Position numbers and translations under genes: made by a program. This document shows, piece after piece, positions 26,049 through 34,560 of a DNA stretch of 64,000 nt. The notes under the pieces are model-generated. The model ran no database searches. It was not told the origin of the DNA and saw nothing but the letters and a program-made list of their open reading frames with translations. Positions within the stretch are counted from its first letter, which is position 1. The number at the start of each line of letters is the position of its first letter. The DNA comes from Metabacillus niabensis (GTDB lineage: Bacteria; Bacillota; Bacilli; Bacillales; Bacillaceae). Location: NCBI RefSeq assembly GCF_020524345.1, contig NZ_JAIVLH010000011.1, positions 124,001 to 188,000 on the forward strand. Reading direction: 5' to 3'.

Positions 26049-26089
26049 TTACATTAAATTAACATACCCTTTATAATTCCCTGTTAACT
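26049..26089 (+). promoter_or_regulatory. Second PhoP-box-like cluster close to phoX
   Basis: TTACAT (26049), TTAACA (26059), TTTATA (26070) and TTAACT (26084) resemble PhoP half-sites at 10-14 bp spacing. The cluster ends 64 bp before the phoX start. No clear -10 was found after it. Confidence 0.4.
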
Positions 26090-26153
26090 TTTCTACTAGA
26101 GCTAGTTTCATAGATGATTGACATCCTCAAAAAATAGTAGGGAGGAACATGTG

Positions 26154-27605
26154 GTGAATTTGGGGAAAAACGAACTGAACAGACGTGATTTCTTAAAAGT
26201 CGGCGGAATGAGTACTGTCGCATTAACACTAGGAGCAACTGGAGTATTGTCATTAACAGGAGGACCTGAAAGTTTTGCAGCAGCAAGTCATTCAAGAAAA
26301 GCAACCAGTGGATTTGAAGGGTTTGGTCCTTTAGTAAAAGATCCTAATGGAATTCTTGATCTCCCAAGAGGGTTTCAATATCGGATCATTTCAAAAACAG
26401 GAGATCCAATGCCTAACGGAGACTTGGTACCCGCTATGCTGGATGGAATGGCTGCATATAAGGGTGAGAAAAATACGACGATCCTTGTCCGTAACCATGA
26501 GAATGGAACAAACTCTGATTATCCTGTAAACGGAAAAAACCCTTGGAGCAAAGGAGCTGCTGGCGGTACGACAACTCTAATTGTGACACCTGACCGAGAA
26601 GTCATTGATGAGTATGTAAGCAACTCCGGAACAATCCGTAACTGTGCTGGTGGAGCTTCTACTTGGGGCACTTGGTTAACGTGTGAAGAAACACGCGATT
26701 TAGGCCATGGCTTTGTGTTTGAAGTAAATCCACTAGATCCTGAGAATGAAATGTCCAAAACACCTATTCGTGATATGGGCTATTTCTCACATGAAGCATG
26801 CGCTGTGGATCCTTCAACCGGCATTTGGTATTTAACAGAAGATAGCAGCCCAAGCTTCCTGTATCGTTTTACTCCGCATGACCGCAGCCAAACGCTTGGT
26901 TCGCTTCAAAAGGGTGGAATTCTTGAAGCAGCAGCGATTGATGAAATTTCAACTTCTTCACCTAGTCAGCTAAACAGCGGACAAAAGTTTGGTATCGTTT
27001 GGAAAAAACTAAACCCGGAACGTGCTCAACAGGATGCCAAGGATCTAGGATGTATTCAATTTAGCCGCTTAGAAGGAGCTTATTTTTCTGCAGGAACATT
27101 TTGGTTTGATGACACAAGTGCCGGCTCTAAAAAACTTGGTCGTGTGTATCGCTATTTCCCTGCGACAAATACACTTGAGCTTTTCTATGAATCTACTGAA
27201 CAAAATGAATTAGAAATGCCTGACAATATCACAATCACTCCATGGGGGGACCTTTGGATTGCAGAAGATGGCGGCGGAAATGACCGCATCGTCGGATTAA
27301 CACCGGAAGGCGCTATTTATACATTTGCAGAAAATATGATGAACGGCTCTGAGTTCGCAGGCCCTACATTCTCACCAGATGGAAAAACGTTCTTCGTAAA
27401 TATGCAAACACCTGGGATTACCTTTGCGATCTGGGGACCTTTCGCTCGCAGAAATACTGCGCGCCAACGTGCGATGGGACTTGCCGCACCACCAGCATCT
27501 TTAGCACCTGCTGTTTCTGACAAGCTTCTCAGTTTTGCTGAAGAACAAGGAATGTCCCGGTTAGAAGCAGCAGCATTAGAGCGTCATGGAATGCCAATTC
27601 TTTAA
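26154..27605 (+). CDS. phoX: PhoX family alkaline phosphatase, Tat-exported
   Basis: A protein of about 483 residues of the PhoX (DUF839) family, Ca/Fe-dependent phosphatases. The N-terminus carries a twin-arginine signal ([10 protein letters not shown], then a hydrophobic stretch to about residue 45). Motifs include [43 protein letters not shown] and [16 protein letters not shown], with the acidic metal ligands typical of the family. It would release phosphate from organic esters outside the cell. GTG at 26154 is 8 nt from GGAGG (GTG at 26151 also possible). tatA and tatC follow directly, as for phoD-tatAd-tatCd of B. subtilis. Confidence 0.87.
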   Translation: MNLGKNELNRRDFLKVGGMSTVALTLGATGVLSLTGGPESFAAASHSRKATSGFEGFGPLVKDPNGILDLPRGFQYRIISKTGDPMPNGDLVPAMLDGMAAYKGEKNTTILVRNHENGTNSDYPVNGKNPWSKGAAGGTTTLIVTPDREVIDEYVSNSGTIRNCAGGASTWGTWLTCEETRDLGHGFVFEVNPLDPENEMSKTPIRDMGYFSHEACAVDPSTGIWYLTEDSSPSFLYRFTPHDRSQTLGSLQKGGILEAAAIDEISTSSPSQLNSGQKFGIVWKKLNPERAQQDAKDLGCIQFSRLEGAYFSAGTFWFDDTSAGSKKLGRVYRYFPATNTLELFYESTEQNELEMPDNITITPWGDLWIAEDGGGNDRIVGLTPEGAIYTFAENMMNGSEFAGPTFSPDGKTFFVNMQTPGITFAIWGPFARRNTARQRAMGLAAPPASLAPAVSDKLLSFAEEQGMSRLEAAALERHGMPIL

Positions 27606-27634
27606 TCAGACTGAATTCATCTGGAGGTGAAGGA

Positions 27635-27871
27635 ATGTTATCAAATATCGGAATCCCTGGTCTTATTCTCATTCTCGTCATTGCGTTAATTATTTTCGGT
27701 CCATCCAAATTACCTGAAATTGGACGAGCTTTCGGAAGCACATTAAAAGAATTTAAAAAAGCAACCAATGATCTGGTAAACGGAGATAATGATCAAGAAC
27801 AAAAGAATTCTACTAAAGAAAAAAATAAGTTAGTGGGAATTGAAAAAACAGACAGTAAGACCGGTAGTTAA
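27635..27871 (+). CDS. tatA: Tat translocase pore protein TatA
   Basis: A 78-residue protein with one N-terminal helix (about 5-21), the [14 protein letters not shown] hinge and an amphipathic helix (about 24-45), then a charged tail. This is the TatA layout; in Bacillus it acts as a combined TatA/TatB. It oligomerises to form the pathway for the folded phosphatase encoded just upstream. The start ATG has GGAGGTGA about 7 bp upstream. A perfect 14-bp hairpin separates it from tatC. Confidence 0.93.
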   Translation: MLSNIGIPGLILILVIALIIFGPSKLPEIGRAFGSTLKEFKKATNDLVNGDNDQEQKNSTKEKNKLVGIEKTDSKTGS

Positions 27872-27877
27872 ACAAAC

Positions 27878-27918
27878 TGAACGATGTAGGCATAATTTTA
27901 ATTCGCCTACATCGTTCA
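27878..27918 (+). other. Strong intercistronic hairpin between tatA and tatC
   Basis: TGAACGATGTAGGC and its exact complement form a 14-bp stem around a 13-nt loop. No T-run follows, and the tatC ribosome site begins 6 nt later. It could stabilise the tatA part of the mRNA or limit tatC expression. Confidence 0.8.
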
Positions 27919-27938
27919 CTTGTAAAAGGAGTTTATTT

Positions 27939-28688
27939 ATGGAAGAAACTAAAATGAAATTCATTGACCATTTAGATGAATTACGTAAACGATTAATTAT
28001 CACAAGTATTTCTTTTGTTCTTTCCTTTATAGTATCTTTTATATTTGTGAAGGATATTTATCACTTTTTAGTTAAAGATCTTGACGGTAAATTAGCTTTA
28101 CTGGGGCCTGGGGATATCATCTGGATTTACATGATGATTGCTGGAGTAATGGCTATTGCTGCCACGATTCCGATTGCAGCATTCCAACTATGGCAGTTCG
28201 TCAAACCTGCCCTTACTAAAGAGGAACAAAAACACTCTTTAGCCTTTATTCCATCCTTATTTTTCCTATTCATTATAGGGATTGCATTTGGTTACCTAAT
28301 TCTGTTTCCGATTGTTCTCTCATTCTTAACAGGACTCATAGATGATCAATTTGCAACTTTCTTTACAGCCGAAAAATACTTTAAGTTTATGTTTAATCTG
28401 ACAATACCTTTTGGTTTTTTATTTGAAATGCCTGCGGTTATCATGTTTTTAACAAAATTAGGAATTATTAATCCAAAAAAACTAGTAAAGGCGCGGAAAA
28501 TCTCCTATTTTTCTCTAATTGTTATTTCGATTTTAATTACCCCTCCTGATTTTATATCAGACGTTCTAGTTATCATTCCTTTACTACTCTTGTACGAACT
28601 AAGCGTTACCTTAAGCAAGATTGTTTTTCGCAAAAGACTAGCATCAGAATCGAATGTCTCTCCTAATGATACGGCTTTTAAAGTGTGA
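27939..28688 (+). CDS. tatC: Tat translocase receptor protein TatC
   Basis: A 249-residue protein with six helices. FIDHLDELRKRL at the cytoplasmic N-terminus, PIAAFQLWQFVKPALTKEE in the first loops and FLFEMP in the fifth helix region are TatC hallmarks; they recognise twin-arginine signals. The frame is open to 27840, but ATG at 27939 has AAAAGGAG 8 bp upstream and gives the normal length. With the preceding tatA it forms a minimal two-component translocase dedicated to the phosphatase. Confidence 0.94.
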   Translation: MEETKMKFIDHLDELRKRLIITSISFVLSFIVSFIFVKDIYHFLVKDLDGKLALLGPGDIIWIYMMIAGVMAIAATIPIAAFQLWQFVKPALTKEEQKHSLAFIPSLFFLFIIGIAFGYLILFPIVLSFLTGLIDDQFATFFTAEKYFKFMFNLTIPFGFLFEMPAVIMFLTKLGIINPKKLVKARKISYFSLIVISILITPPDFISDVLVIIPLLLLYELSVTLSKIVFRKRLASESNVSPNDTAFKV

Positions 28689-28733
28689 TCAACCGTCAGC
28701 TGGGGGATATTCCCCTCTGATGATTGATTACAC
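28683..28733. terminator. Long imperfect hairpin at the tatC end
   Basis: GTGT/ACAC, ATCAA/TTGAT, TCA/TGA and GGGG/CCCC pair in order across 28683-28733. It overlaps the tatC stop and lies before the convergent DUF2085 gene. No T-run follows, so its termination strength is uncertain. Confidence 0.45.
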
Positions 28734-28768
28734 CTGATGCATGCAAATAAGAGGCAATATTTCTTTAT

Positions 28769-29098
28769 TCATTTAACATACTGGACAATAGTCCAAACAA
28801 TAGTTGATATTAAGATTGATTGTCCGATACCAAATAAAATTCCAGTTATAAAACGAATAGAGTTTGAACTTTTCCTCCAGCCCCATCTTTGTGTAAATCC
28901 ATCAATTAATAGTGGAATTGCCATAATAATTGGAACCCAAAAAGGAAGAACCATATGAATAACTACAACAACCGGAGTGCACATATAGCCAAGCAACATG
29001 GCAAAGCATCTAGCACAAAGATGCATAGGTTTCCCCTTAAAATGAAAACACCTCTCAGGCATACGATGGCATGGGATTATGTATAAAATTTCATTCAT
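28769..29098 (-). CDS. DUF2085 family membrane protein
   Basis: A 109-residue protein of the DUF2085 family. The N-terminal CHRMPERCFHFKGKPMHLCA with RCFAMLLGY gives a Cys/His-rich motif of CHxxPERCF..LCxRC type, probably metal-binding, followed by about three helices with the conserved IDGFTQRWGWRKS between them. Its function is unknown. ATG at 29098 follows GGAGG by 7 bp; an earlier ATG at 29113 would overlap that site. It is the second gene of a two-gene unit, 23 bp after a cysteine-rich membrane protein gene. Confidence 0.82.
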   Translation of the reverse strand: MNEILYIIPCHRMPERCFHFKGKPMHLCARCFAMLLGYMCTPVVVVIHMVLPFWVPIIMAIPLLIDGFTQRWGWRKSSNSIRFITGILFGIGQSILISTIVWTIVQYVK

Positions 29099-29121
29099 TG
29101 TTTTTCCTCCCATGCTGACAA

Positions 29122-29406
29122 TTAATTTGGGCTACAGTCACAATCAAATCCTTTATCTCCATCACAATCCATTTTTTTCATCAGAGAGAAATCCGGACAA
29201 TCAATTGCTGCCGAGTTACAGTCTGTACAATCCGAACTACTCTTTTCTTTCTTATGATTTCTTTTTCGATAATACCTAATTAATAAAATCAATAATATAA
29301 TGGCTAATCCTAATAAAATACTTCCAATCAAATAAGAAGCTTCTATAAGAAGAACAATACCCGCTATAAGCAATATTAGAAATACAGTTAAACCAATGAA
29401 AAACAT
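29122..29406 (-). CDS. Small membrane protein with cysteine-rich tail
   Basis: A 94-residue protein of no recognised family. Two hydrophobic helices (about 3-22 and 24-46) are followed by a basic RYYRKRNHKKEK segment. A tail then holds six cysteines in pairs spaced for metal or disulfide use (CTDCNS, DCPDF, DCDGDKGFDCDCSPN). ATG at 29406 has GGAGG 6 bp upstream; the earlier ATG at 29436 does not. It is co-transcribed with the DUF2085 gene, which also has a Cys/His motif. Confidence 0.7.
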   Translation of the reverse strand: MFFIGLTVFLILLIAGIVLLIEASYLIGSILLGLAIILLILLIRYYRKRNHKKEKSSSDCTDCNSAAIDCPDFSLMKKMDCDGDKGFDCDCSPN

Positions 29407-29538
29407 CGTTTCCTCCAACATAGTAAATTCATCCATTCGATGGATTTTTTCAGTAATTGTTTACTTCTATTATAAAATCATTTGAAATATTTAACAGTAT
29501 TAAATATATATCCAGTTTATAAATTTAAGAAAGATTAA

Positions 29539-29571
29539 AAGGCAACAACCTAGAATTAAGTTAGTTGCCTT
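29539..29571 (-). terminator. Terminator of the dihydrouridine synthase gene
   Basis: On the minus strand AAGGCAACtAAC and GGTTGTTGCCTT pair over about 11 bp with a 9-nt loop, followed by TTTTAAT. It lies about 60 bp beyond the dus stop. Confidence 0.7.
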
Positions 29572-29633
29572 GTTAAAAGTGAGTTAAGTTACACACCTAT
29601 ATGTGCACGTGAGGTTTACTGTTCCCTATGCCA

Positions 29634-30611
29634 TCAGGATTCTTTTGAACCAAAGTTATCAAGCAATTCACGCACTTCCATTGTTGACTTTGTACTCATT
29701 AATTGATTTCTTAACTCACTTGCCCCTCTAAACCCTTTGATATAGATCTTAAAAAATCGATGAAGAGCCGTAAACGGACGCAGCTCTAAACCTGAATATT
29801 TATCATGAAGATCCATATGCAACCTTAAGAGATCCAGCAATTCCTTACTGCTATGTTCTTTCGGCTCTTTTTCAAAAGCAAATGGATTATGGAAGATTCC
29901 ACGCCCAATCATAACTCCATCAATTCCATATTGTTGAGCAAGCTTTAAACCAGTTTGGCGATCAGGGATGTCCCCATTGATTGTTAAGAGTGTATCTGGT
30001 GCCACCTGGTCACGAAGTTCCTTAATTTCCGGGATTAGCTCCCAATGAGCAGCTACTTTGCTCATTTCATCTCTTGTACGCAGATGAATGGAAAGATTCG
30101 CAATGTCTTGTTTCAATATGTGTCTCAGCCAGTCGTGCCATTCGTCAACTTCCGAGAACCCAAGCCTTGTCTTTACACTGACAGGCAATCCTCCTGCTTT
30201 TGCTGCTTGTATTAATTCCGCTGCAACTTCGGGACGGCGGATAAGACCACTTCCCTTTCCGTGTTGCGTCACATTAGGTACAGGACAACCCATATTGATA
30301 TCGATTCCTTTAAACCCAAGTTTCGCCATACCAATACTCATTTGCCTAAAGTATTCAGGCTTGTCTCCCCATATATGGGCAACAATCGGTTGTTCATCTT
30401 CTGTAAAAGTCAAACGCCCACGCACGCTTTTGTTTCCCTCCGGATGACAATAGCTCTCTGAATTTGTAAACTCTGTAAAAAATACATCAGGCCTTGCTGC
30501 TTCACTCACTACATGACGAAAAACAACATCTGTCACTTCTTCCATTGGTGCTAATATAAAAAAAGGTCGTGGTAATTCACGCCAAAAATTATCGATCATC
30601 TTCAAATTCAT
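29634..30611 (-). CDS. dus: tRNA-dihydrouridine synthase
   Basis: A 325-residue FMN enzyme of the Dus family, resembling B. subtilis YfjN and DusC-like enzymes. [15 protein letters not shown] (about 18-32) binds [23 protein letters not shown] (about 100-119) holds the catalytic Cys, and TINGDIPD and GVMIGRG are the phosphate-binding end of the TIM barrel. It reduces uridines in the tRNA D-arm. The first ATG at 30611 is only 2 nt from AAAGGA; a TTG two codons on would have better spacing, so the start is uncertain by a few residues. It is monocistronic. Confidence 0.88.
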   Translation of the reverse strand: MNLKMIDNFWRELPRPFFILAPMEEVTDVVFRHVVSEAARPDVFFTEFTNSESYCHPEGNKSVRGRLTFTEDEQPIVAHIWGDKPEYFRQMSIGMAKLGFKGIDINMGCPVPNVTQHGKGSGLIRRPEVAAELIQAAKAGGLPVSVKTRLGFSEVDEWHDWLRHILKQDIANLSIHLRTRDEMSKVAAHWELIPEIKELRDQVAPDTLLTINGDIPDRQTGLKLAQQYGIDGVMIGRGIFHNPFAFEKEPKEHSSKELLDLLRLHMDLHDKYSGLELRPFTALHRFFKIYIKGFRGASELRNQLMSTKSTMEVRELLDNFGSKES

Positions 30612-30972
30612 TTCCTTTCATTATGGGATGCCAAGGCAAGCCCTTTTCCAAAAGTTTAAAAGTAAAATGTCCCTGCTACCATACACTTATACCATGCTTA
30701 AGCACTTTTTATCAAACTTTCGAAATGTTTATTTTATATTCACAATTTTTGTACAATACAAAAGATATTTGGGTAAGAATTTCACAGGAAAAAGACCCTG
30801 AAATCGTATACTTATGAGAACAAAGTCGAAGTATTAGTTTAGACATCCATGTCCAATTCCAACTTCGCCAAGACTTCCACATAGCTTGAGTGAGTGATGG
30901 TCTAAGGAAAATCGGTAGCAGTGTTACCTTCCCTCAAAAGGGTCAATTGGAGAAGGATATATTTATGCCTGT
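30612..30972. other. Intergenic region between dus and sensor kinase genes
   Basis: About 360 bp. The left part carries the dus promoter (30686-30715). The rest, downstream of the kinase gene, shows no ORF with a ribosome site and no clear terminator. Nothing else was recognised. Confidence 0.5.
30686..30715 (-). promoter_or_regulatory. Sigma-A type promoter of dus
   Basis: On the minus strand TTGATA (complement of 30710-30715) and TATAAG (complement of 30686-30691) are 18 bp apart, and TGG precedes the -10 as an extended element. It stands 75 bp upstream of the gene. Confidence 0.6.
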
Positions 30973-31869
30973 TCATAATCTCCATTCACAAGTTATAGTA
31001 ATTTGATTATCCTCTAACTTAGCATAAATACTCCCATTCATCTTTTCCATCAAACTTTTAGCAATCGGCAAACCTAACCCAGTACCTTTTCCTGTCCGTG
31101 TCTGGTCCGCCTTATAAAAACGGTCAAACATTTGATTTACATCCTGTTCATTAAGTTTATCGACGGTGTTAGAGACCCTAAGTTGAACAGACGCTTCAAA
31201 TTTTTCAAGCCTGATGGCTACATTACCGGTTGAGTATCTAATAGCATTGACTACTAAGTTTTCCACGACTCTTTTAACAGCTGAGGGATCGATCATCATC
31301 ATAATGTCCTTGTCTGGAATACGAATTTCCGGTTCTATTTTTCTTCTATTAAATTCCTCATAAAACCCGAATAGTGACCCCACAATCAAATCGTTCAACC
31401 TGACTCTCTCTACCTTTAAAGGATAATCTGCTTGTTCAATAATCGACAGCTCAAAAAAATCCTCAAGAAGGATTTTTAACCTTCCTGCACTATTTTTAAT
31501 CGTTTTTATGTATTCCTTTTTCAGCTCAGGACTTATTTCATCGGACTCCAAAAACTGAATATACCCCAGTATCGATGTCATAGGCGTTCGAATATCATGT
31601 GAAATATGAGAGATAGCCTGTTTCAACTCGTTTTCTGTAGAACGCTTAACTGCCTCGGCCTGTTTTGTTAATTCAATCTGGTTATTAATTTCCTTTGCCA
31701 ACTCCTCAAAATGAGAGTCATTATAGTTAATATCAATTTTCTTGGCTGTTTTATTTACGTTGAAATCATGGAGCTGCCGAGTCGTATTTTTAATTTCTTT
31801 TTTCAGCAAACAGAAACGAGTGAGGACATACACGAATGCTATCATGACAATTATGAATAAGTAGAACAT
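30973..31869 (-). CDS. Sensor histidine kinase without extracellular domain
   Basis: A 298-residue kinase with one N-terminal helix (about 1-20) and no extracytoplasmic sensor. A coiled linker leads to the H-box ISHDIRTPMTSIL (His91), then NLVVNAIRYS (N-box) and GTGLGLPIAKSL (G2). Such short kinases usually sense through a partner ABC transporter. It is the last gene of the module regulator-ATPase-permease-kinase, 22 bp after the permease gene. It probably phosphorylates the regulator at 33662-34354. Confidence 0.88.
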   Translation of the reverse strand: MFYLFIIVMIAFVYVLTRFCLLKKEIKNTTRQLHDFNVNKTAKKIDINYNDSHFEELAKEINNQIELTKQAEAVKRSTENELKQAISHISHDIRTPMTSILGYIQFLESDEISPELKKEYIKTIKNSAGRLKILLEDFFELSIIEQADYPLKVERVRLNDLIVGSLFGFYEEFNRRKIEPEIRIPDKDIMMMIDPSAVKRVVENLVVNAIRYSTGNVAIRLEKFEASVQLRVSNTVDKLNEQDVNQMFDRFYKADQTRTGKGTGLGLPIAKSLMEKMNGSIYAKLEDNQITITCEWRL

Positions 31870-31891
31870 CTGGCCTCACCCGCTTTCAAGT

Positions 31892-32641
31892 TTATTTAAT
31901 TTCTTTCCTTTGAAAAATAAAGACTCCTATAACCCAAAATAATAGAAACGTTAGAATGGGAATTACTACAAGAAATACCATGTCACCACGCTTCAAACTG
32001 TCCACGATACTGATGTCGTAGATCAACTTAAAAACAGAATGATTGAGTATTGGTTCAAAAACTGGTACTTTTGCTGCTAACATTTGCAGCGGCCAGTCAG
32101 CAAATATAAAAAACATCAGAAGAAATCCTATCGTTTTTCCACTATCGGTAAACAGAATCGAAAAAATTGCCATGATTGATGCAAAGGCAGCAGCGTATAA
32201 AATAATCAGTCCGATGGTTTGGAAGTAATAGGTTATTCCAGGCATACTGTCAAATCCAAAATAAACTGCACTTGCCCCAGTCATCACGATAGGTAAAAGC
32301 AGTGATATGATTACCGCTCCAATTGAAAACACAATAAGCTTCGCAGAGTAGACTTGGAGCCTGCTTTTACCCGAAGATACGATACTTTTCATCGTTCCCA
32401 TGGAATATTCACTCGTTATAAAGAAACCGGCGAGAATACTAGGAATAAGCTTTACTATATTCGCATGAGGTCCAAGAATACTTTCCCGGTAATAATCCTT
32501 TACAGCCGGCAGGCCTGCAGCACCATTATCAAATTCTATAAGAGGAAACAACACTGCAGCAGCAAGTAACATCCATGTCAGGAAACGGAATGATCGATCT
32601 TTCTTTAATTTATACCACTCTGTTCTCATTAAGTTACCCAT
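31892..32641 (-). CDS. ABC-2 type permease (bacitracin/lantibiotic-immunity type)
   Basis: A 249-residue permease with about six helices. The start MRTEWYKLKKDRSFRFL and the FFITSEYSMGTMKSIVSSGKSR loop are usual in BcrB/lantibiotic-immunity ABC-2 permeases. It pairs with the ATPase, whose gene it overlaps by 8 bp. ATG at 32641 is chosen because GGGGGTG lies 6 bp upstream. The probable role is self-protection or resistance against a membrane-active peptide; this is inferred from the module. Confidence 0.8.
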   Translation of the reverse strand: MGNLMRTEWYKLKKDRSFRFLTWMLLAAAVLFPLIEFDNGAAGLPAVKDYYRESILGPHANIVKLIPSILAGFFITSEYSMGTMKSIVSSGKSRLQVYSAKLIVFSIGAVIISLLLPIVMTGASAVYFGFDSMPGITYYFQTIGLIILYAAAFASIMAIFSILFTDSGKTIGFLLMFFIFADWPLQMLAAKVPVFEPILNHSVFKLIYDISIVDSLKRGDMVFLVVIPILTFLLFWVIGVFIFQRKEIK

Positions 32642-33557
32642 GCTGCACACCCCCGATACGATTGCTGAAATACGTTTCCAAATCTTCTCCCATAGGCATA
32701 AATTCTTCGATGATCAAGCCCTCATCTGTTAAGAATTTGGAGACTTTTCCCGGTGCAGCAACAGAAGCAAACAATTTAATGGTTCCATCCGGCATTACTT
32801 CAAATTCTTGGGTAGATAACCTGCTTTCTATTATGGTTGCAGCCTTGCTTGGATTATCTACTTTAATATGCAAGTACTGCTGACATTTTTCTTGCAGTTC
32901 TTTAGCAGATAATTGTTCTAACAGCTCTCCTTTATGGATGATTCCATAATGAGTGGCTAATAAATGCAGCTCACTTAAGATATGGCTTGAGATTAAAATC
33001 GTAATGCCGTATTCCCTGTTAAGCTTTTTAAGAAGTTCCCGAATTTCCACAACACCCATTGGATCCAACCCATTAATAGGTTCATCCAAAATTAAAAATT
33101 CAGGATCTCCTAATAACGCAATACCCAGACCGAGACGTTGCTTCATACCTAAAGAAAAATTCTTAGCTTTCTTTTTCCCTGTATTATGCAAGCCAACCAA
33201 ACTAAGCGTTTTTTCAATACATTCTTTGCCTGGTATTCCTTTCAAAAAACGGTGTGCTTCCAGGTTTTCTTTGGCAGTCATCTGAGGATATATAGCCGGC
33301 CCTTCAATGATAGTTCCAATTCTCTTTCTTGCCTCAATAATATCCCTCTCACTATTCTCTCCAAACAATTCATATGTCCCCGAGGATGGATACGCAAGGC
33401 CGGTTATCACACGTATCAAAGTGGATTTCCCCGCACCGTTTTGTCCAATAAAACCATAAATAGACCCTTTTTCGATTTTTACACTCACCTTATCAAGCGC
33501 CATATTCTTTTGATATCTTTTCGACAATTGGCTGGTTGTCAATACATATTCATTCAT
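32634..33557 (-). CDS. ABC transporter ATPase (BcrA type)
   Basis: A 307-residue ATPase with Walker A GQNGAGKST (about 40), the signature given as FSLGMKQRLGLGIALL, Walker B LILDEPINGLDPMG and switch SSHILSE. The C-terminal domain (about 220-300) is that of bacitracin/lantibiotic-immunity ATPases. LSGGQ is replaced by FSLGM, as usual in this subgroup. GGAGG stands 9 bp before the ATG. Its promoter carries four direct repeats overlapping the end of the response regulator gene. Confidence 0.88.
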   Translation of the reverse strand: MNEYVLTTSQLSKRYQKNMALDKVSVKIEKGSIYGFIGQNGAGKSTLIRVITGLAYPSSGTYELFGENSERDIIEARKRIGTIIEGPAIYPQMTAKENLEAHRFLKGIPGKECIEKTLSLVGLHNTGKKKAKNFSLGMKQRLGLGIALLGDPEFLILDEPINGLDPMGVVEIRELLKKLNREYGITILISSHILSELHLLATHYGIIHKGELLEQLSAKELQEKCQQYLHIKVDNPSKAATIIESRLSTQEFEVMPDGTIKLFASVAAPGKVSKFLTDEGLIIEEFMPMGEDLETYFSNRIGGVQHG

Positions 33558-33610
33558 TAAGAGTTTCCTCCTTAAGTCCTATATTCAACTTGTTGCTTGA
33601 ACACTCTTAT

Positions 33611-33666
33611 ACTATAAGAAGGGAAACATAAGAAAGTCTTAAGTGAAACCTTAAGAAAACCTTAAG
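33611..33666 (-). promoter_or_regulatory. Repeat-controlled promoter of the second ABC module
   Basis: CTTAAG on the plus strand at 33661, 33650 and 33638 plus CATAAG at 33627 make four repeats at 11, 12 and 11 bp. On the minus strand they read TTAAGGTTTTC, TTAAGGTTTCAC, TTAAGACTTTC and TTATGTTTCCC and lead to a -10 TATAGT (complement of 33611-33616). The outermost repeat overlaps the regulator's stop codon. Confidence 0.7.
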
Positions 33667-34354
33667 ATTTGAGTTTGTAGCCCATTCCCCAGATTGTTTC
33701 AATATACTCTGCATCTTGATTTGCTTTCGCAAGCTTACTCCTAATATTACTTAAATGAACATTTATGGTATTTTCGTCCCCATAGAATTTTTCATTCCAC
33801 ACGCTCTCGAACAAATTTGCCTTGGAAAAAACCTTATTAGGAGACGACATCATCAGGAGTAATATCTCATATTCCCGTGCTGTTAATTTGAGTTCCTTTC
33901 CATTCACTGTCACAACCTTTGCATTTTTATCCAAAATCATATCTTTATGGGTAATCTGATTGGTTAACCGCATACTCGATTGATCACGAAATCTTCTAAG
34001 GCATGAATCGATCCTGGCAGAAACCTCTTCAATATCGAAGGGTTTTGTAATGTAATCATCAGCCCCAGCTCTTAATGCATTAATTTTTGATTGAGTTTCA
34101 AGCTTTGCCGATATTATAATGACAGGAATATCACTCTCTTTCGTTACCTTTTTTAAAATATCTTCACCAGACAAACCCGGGAGCATCAGATCAATCAGAA
34201 CCATATCCCATATCCCTCTTTCCAGGTATATCATTGCCTCCGTCCCGGAATAAGCCGACTTAGCCAAGTAGCCGCTTTTACTGACAATATTGCATAATAA
34301 GCGATTAATGTCCTCATCATCTTCAATTATTAAAATATTTACTGAATCATTCAT
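33662..34354 (-). CDS. OmpR family response regulator
   Basis: A 230-residue regulator. The receiver has D12/D13 and the phospho-acceptor D55 (MVLIDLMLPG), with Lys in YITKPFD. The winged helix has LTAREYEILLLMMS and VWNEKFYGDENTINVH, ending WGMGYKLKS. The frame is open to 34411, but ATG at 34354 starts the domain properly with GAGG 9 bp upstream. It is the first gene of the second sensor/ABC module and probably binds the repeats just beyond its own stop codon. Confidence 0.9.
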   Translation of the reverse strand: MNDSVNILIIEDDEDINRLLCNIVSKSGYLAKSAYSGTEAMIYLERGIWDMVLIDLMLPGLSGEDILKKVTKESDIPVIIISAKLETQSKINALRAGADDYITKPFDIEEVSARIDSCLRRFRDQSSMRLTNQITHKDMILDKNAKVVTVNGKELKLTAREYEILLLMMSSPNKVFSKANLFESVWNEKFYGDENTINVHLSNIRSKLAKANQDAEYIETIWGMGYKLKS

Positions 34355-34522
34355 CTTAATCATCCTCACAATTATTAACATGCTCATCCATTGAAATGAA
34401 GGTAATGTCAAGTGAATACAAAGTTATAAGAAGGACAAAAGATCCTCTTCATGATACTCAAATGAATCCACTAAAACCCTGACAATCCTTGCTAGCTATA
34501 ACGATCTTTTTTACTATTCAAT

Positions 34523-34555
34523 CAAAAACAGACCACTTCAGTAAAAGTGGTCTGT
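34523..34555 (-). terminator. Terminator of rlmCD
   Basis: ACAGACCACTT and AAGTGGTCTGT form a perfect 11-bp stem with a 6-nt loop, followed on the minus strand by TTTTTG. It lies 6 bp beyond the rlmCD stop. Confidence 0.9.
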
Positions 34556-34560
34556 GAAAA

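Larger units (their letters stand above)
25449..26153. other. Long divergent regulatory region between matrix and phoX genes
   Basis: About 700 bp without a gene, very AT-rich. It holds a GTTCTTT/AAAGAAC inverted pair on the matrix side and three clusters of PhoP-box-like hexamers on the phoX side (annotated separately). No ORF with a ribosome site was found. Promoters for the matrix operon could not be placed with confidence. Confidence 0.6.

Noticed and set aside
27529-27768. Minus-strand ORFs opposite phoX and tatA
   Set aside because: They are shadows of strongly supported genes on the plus strand and lack ribosome sites and recognisable protein features.
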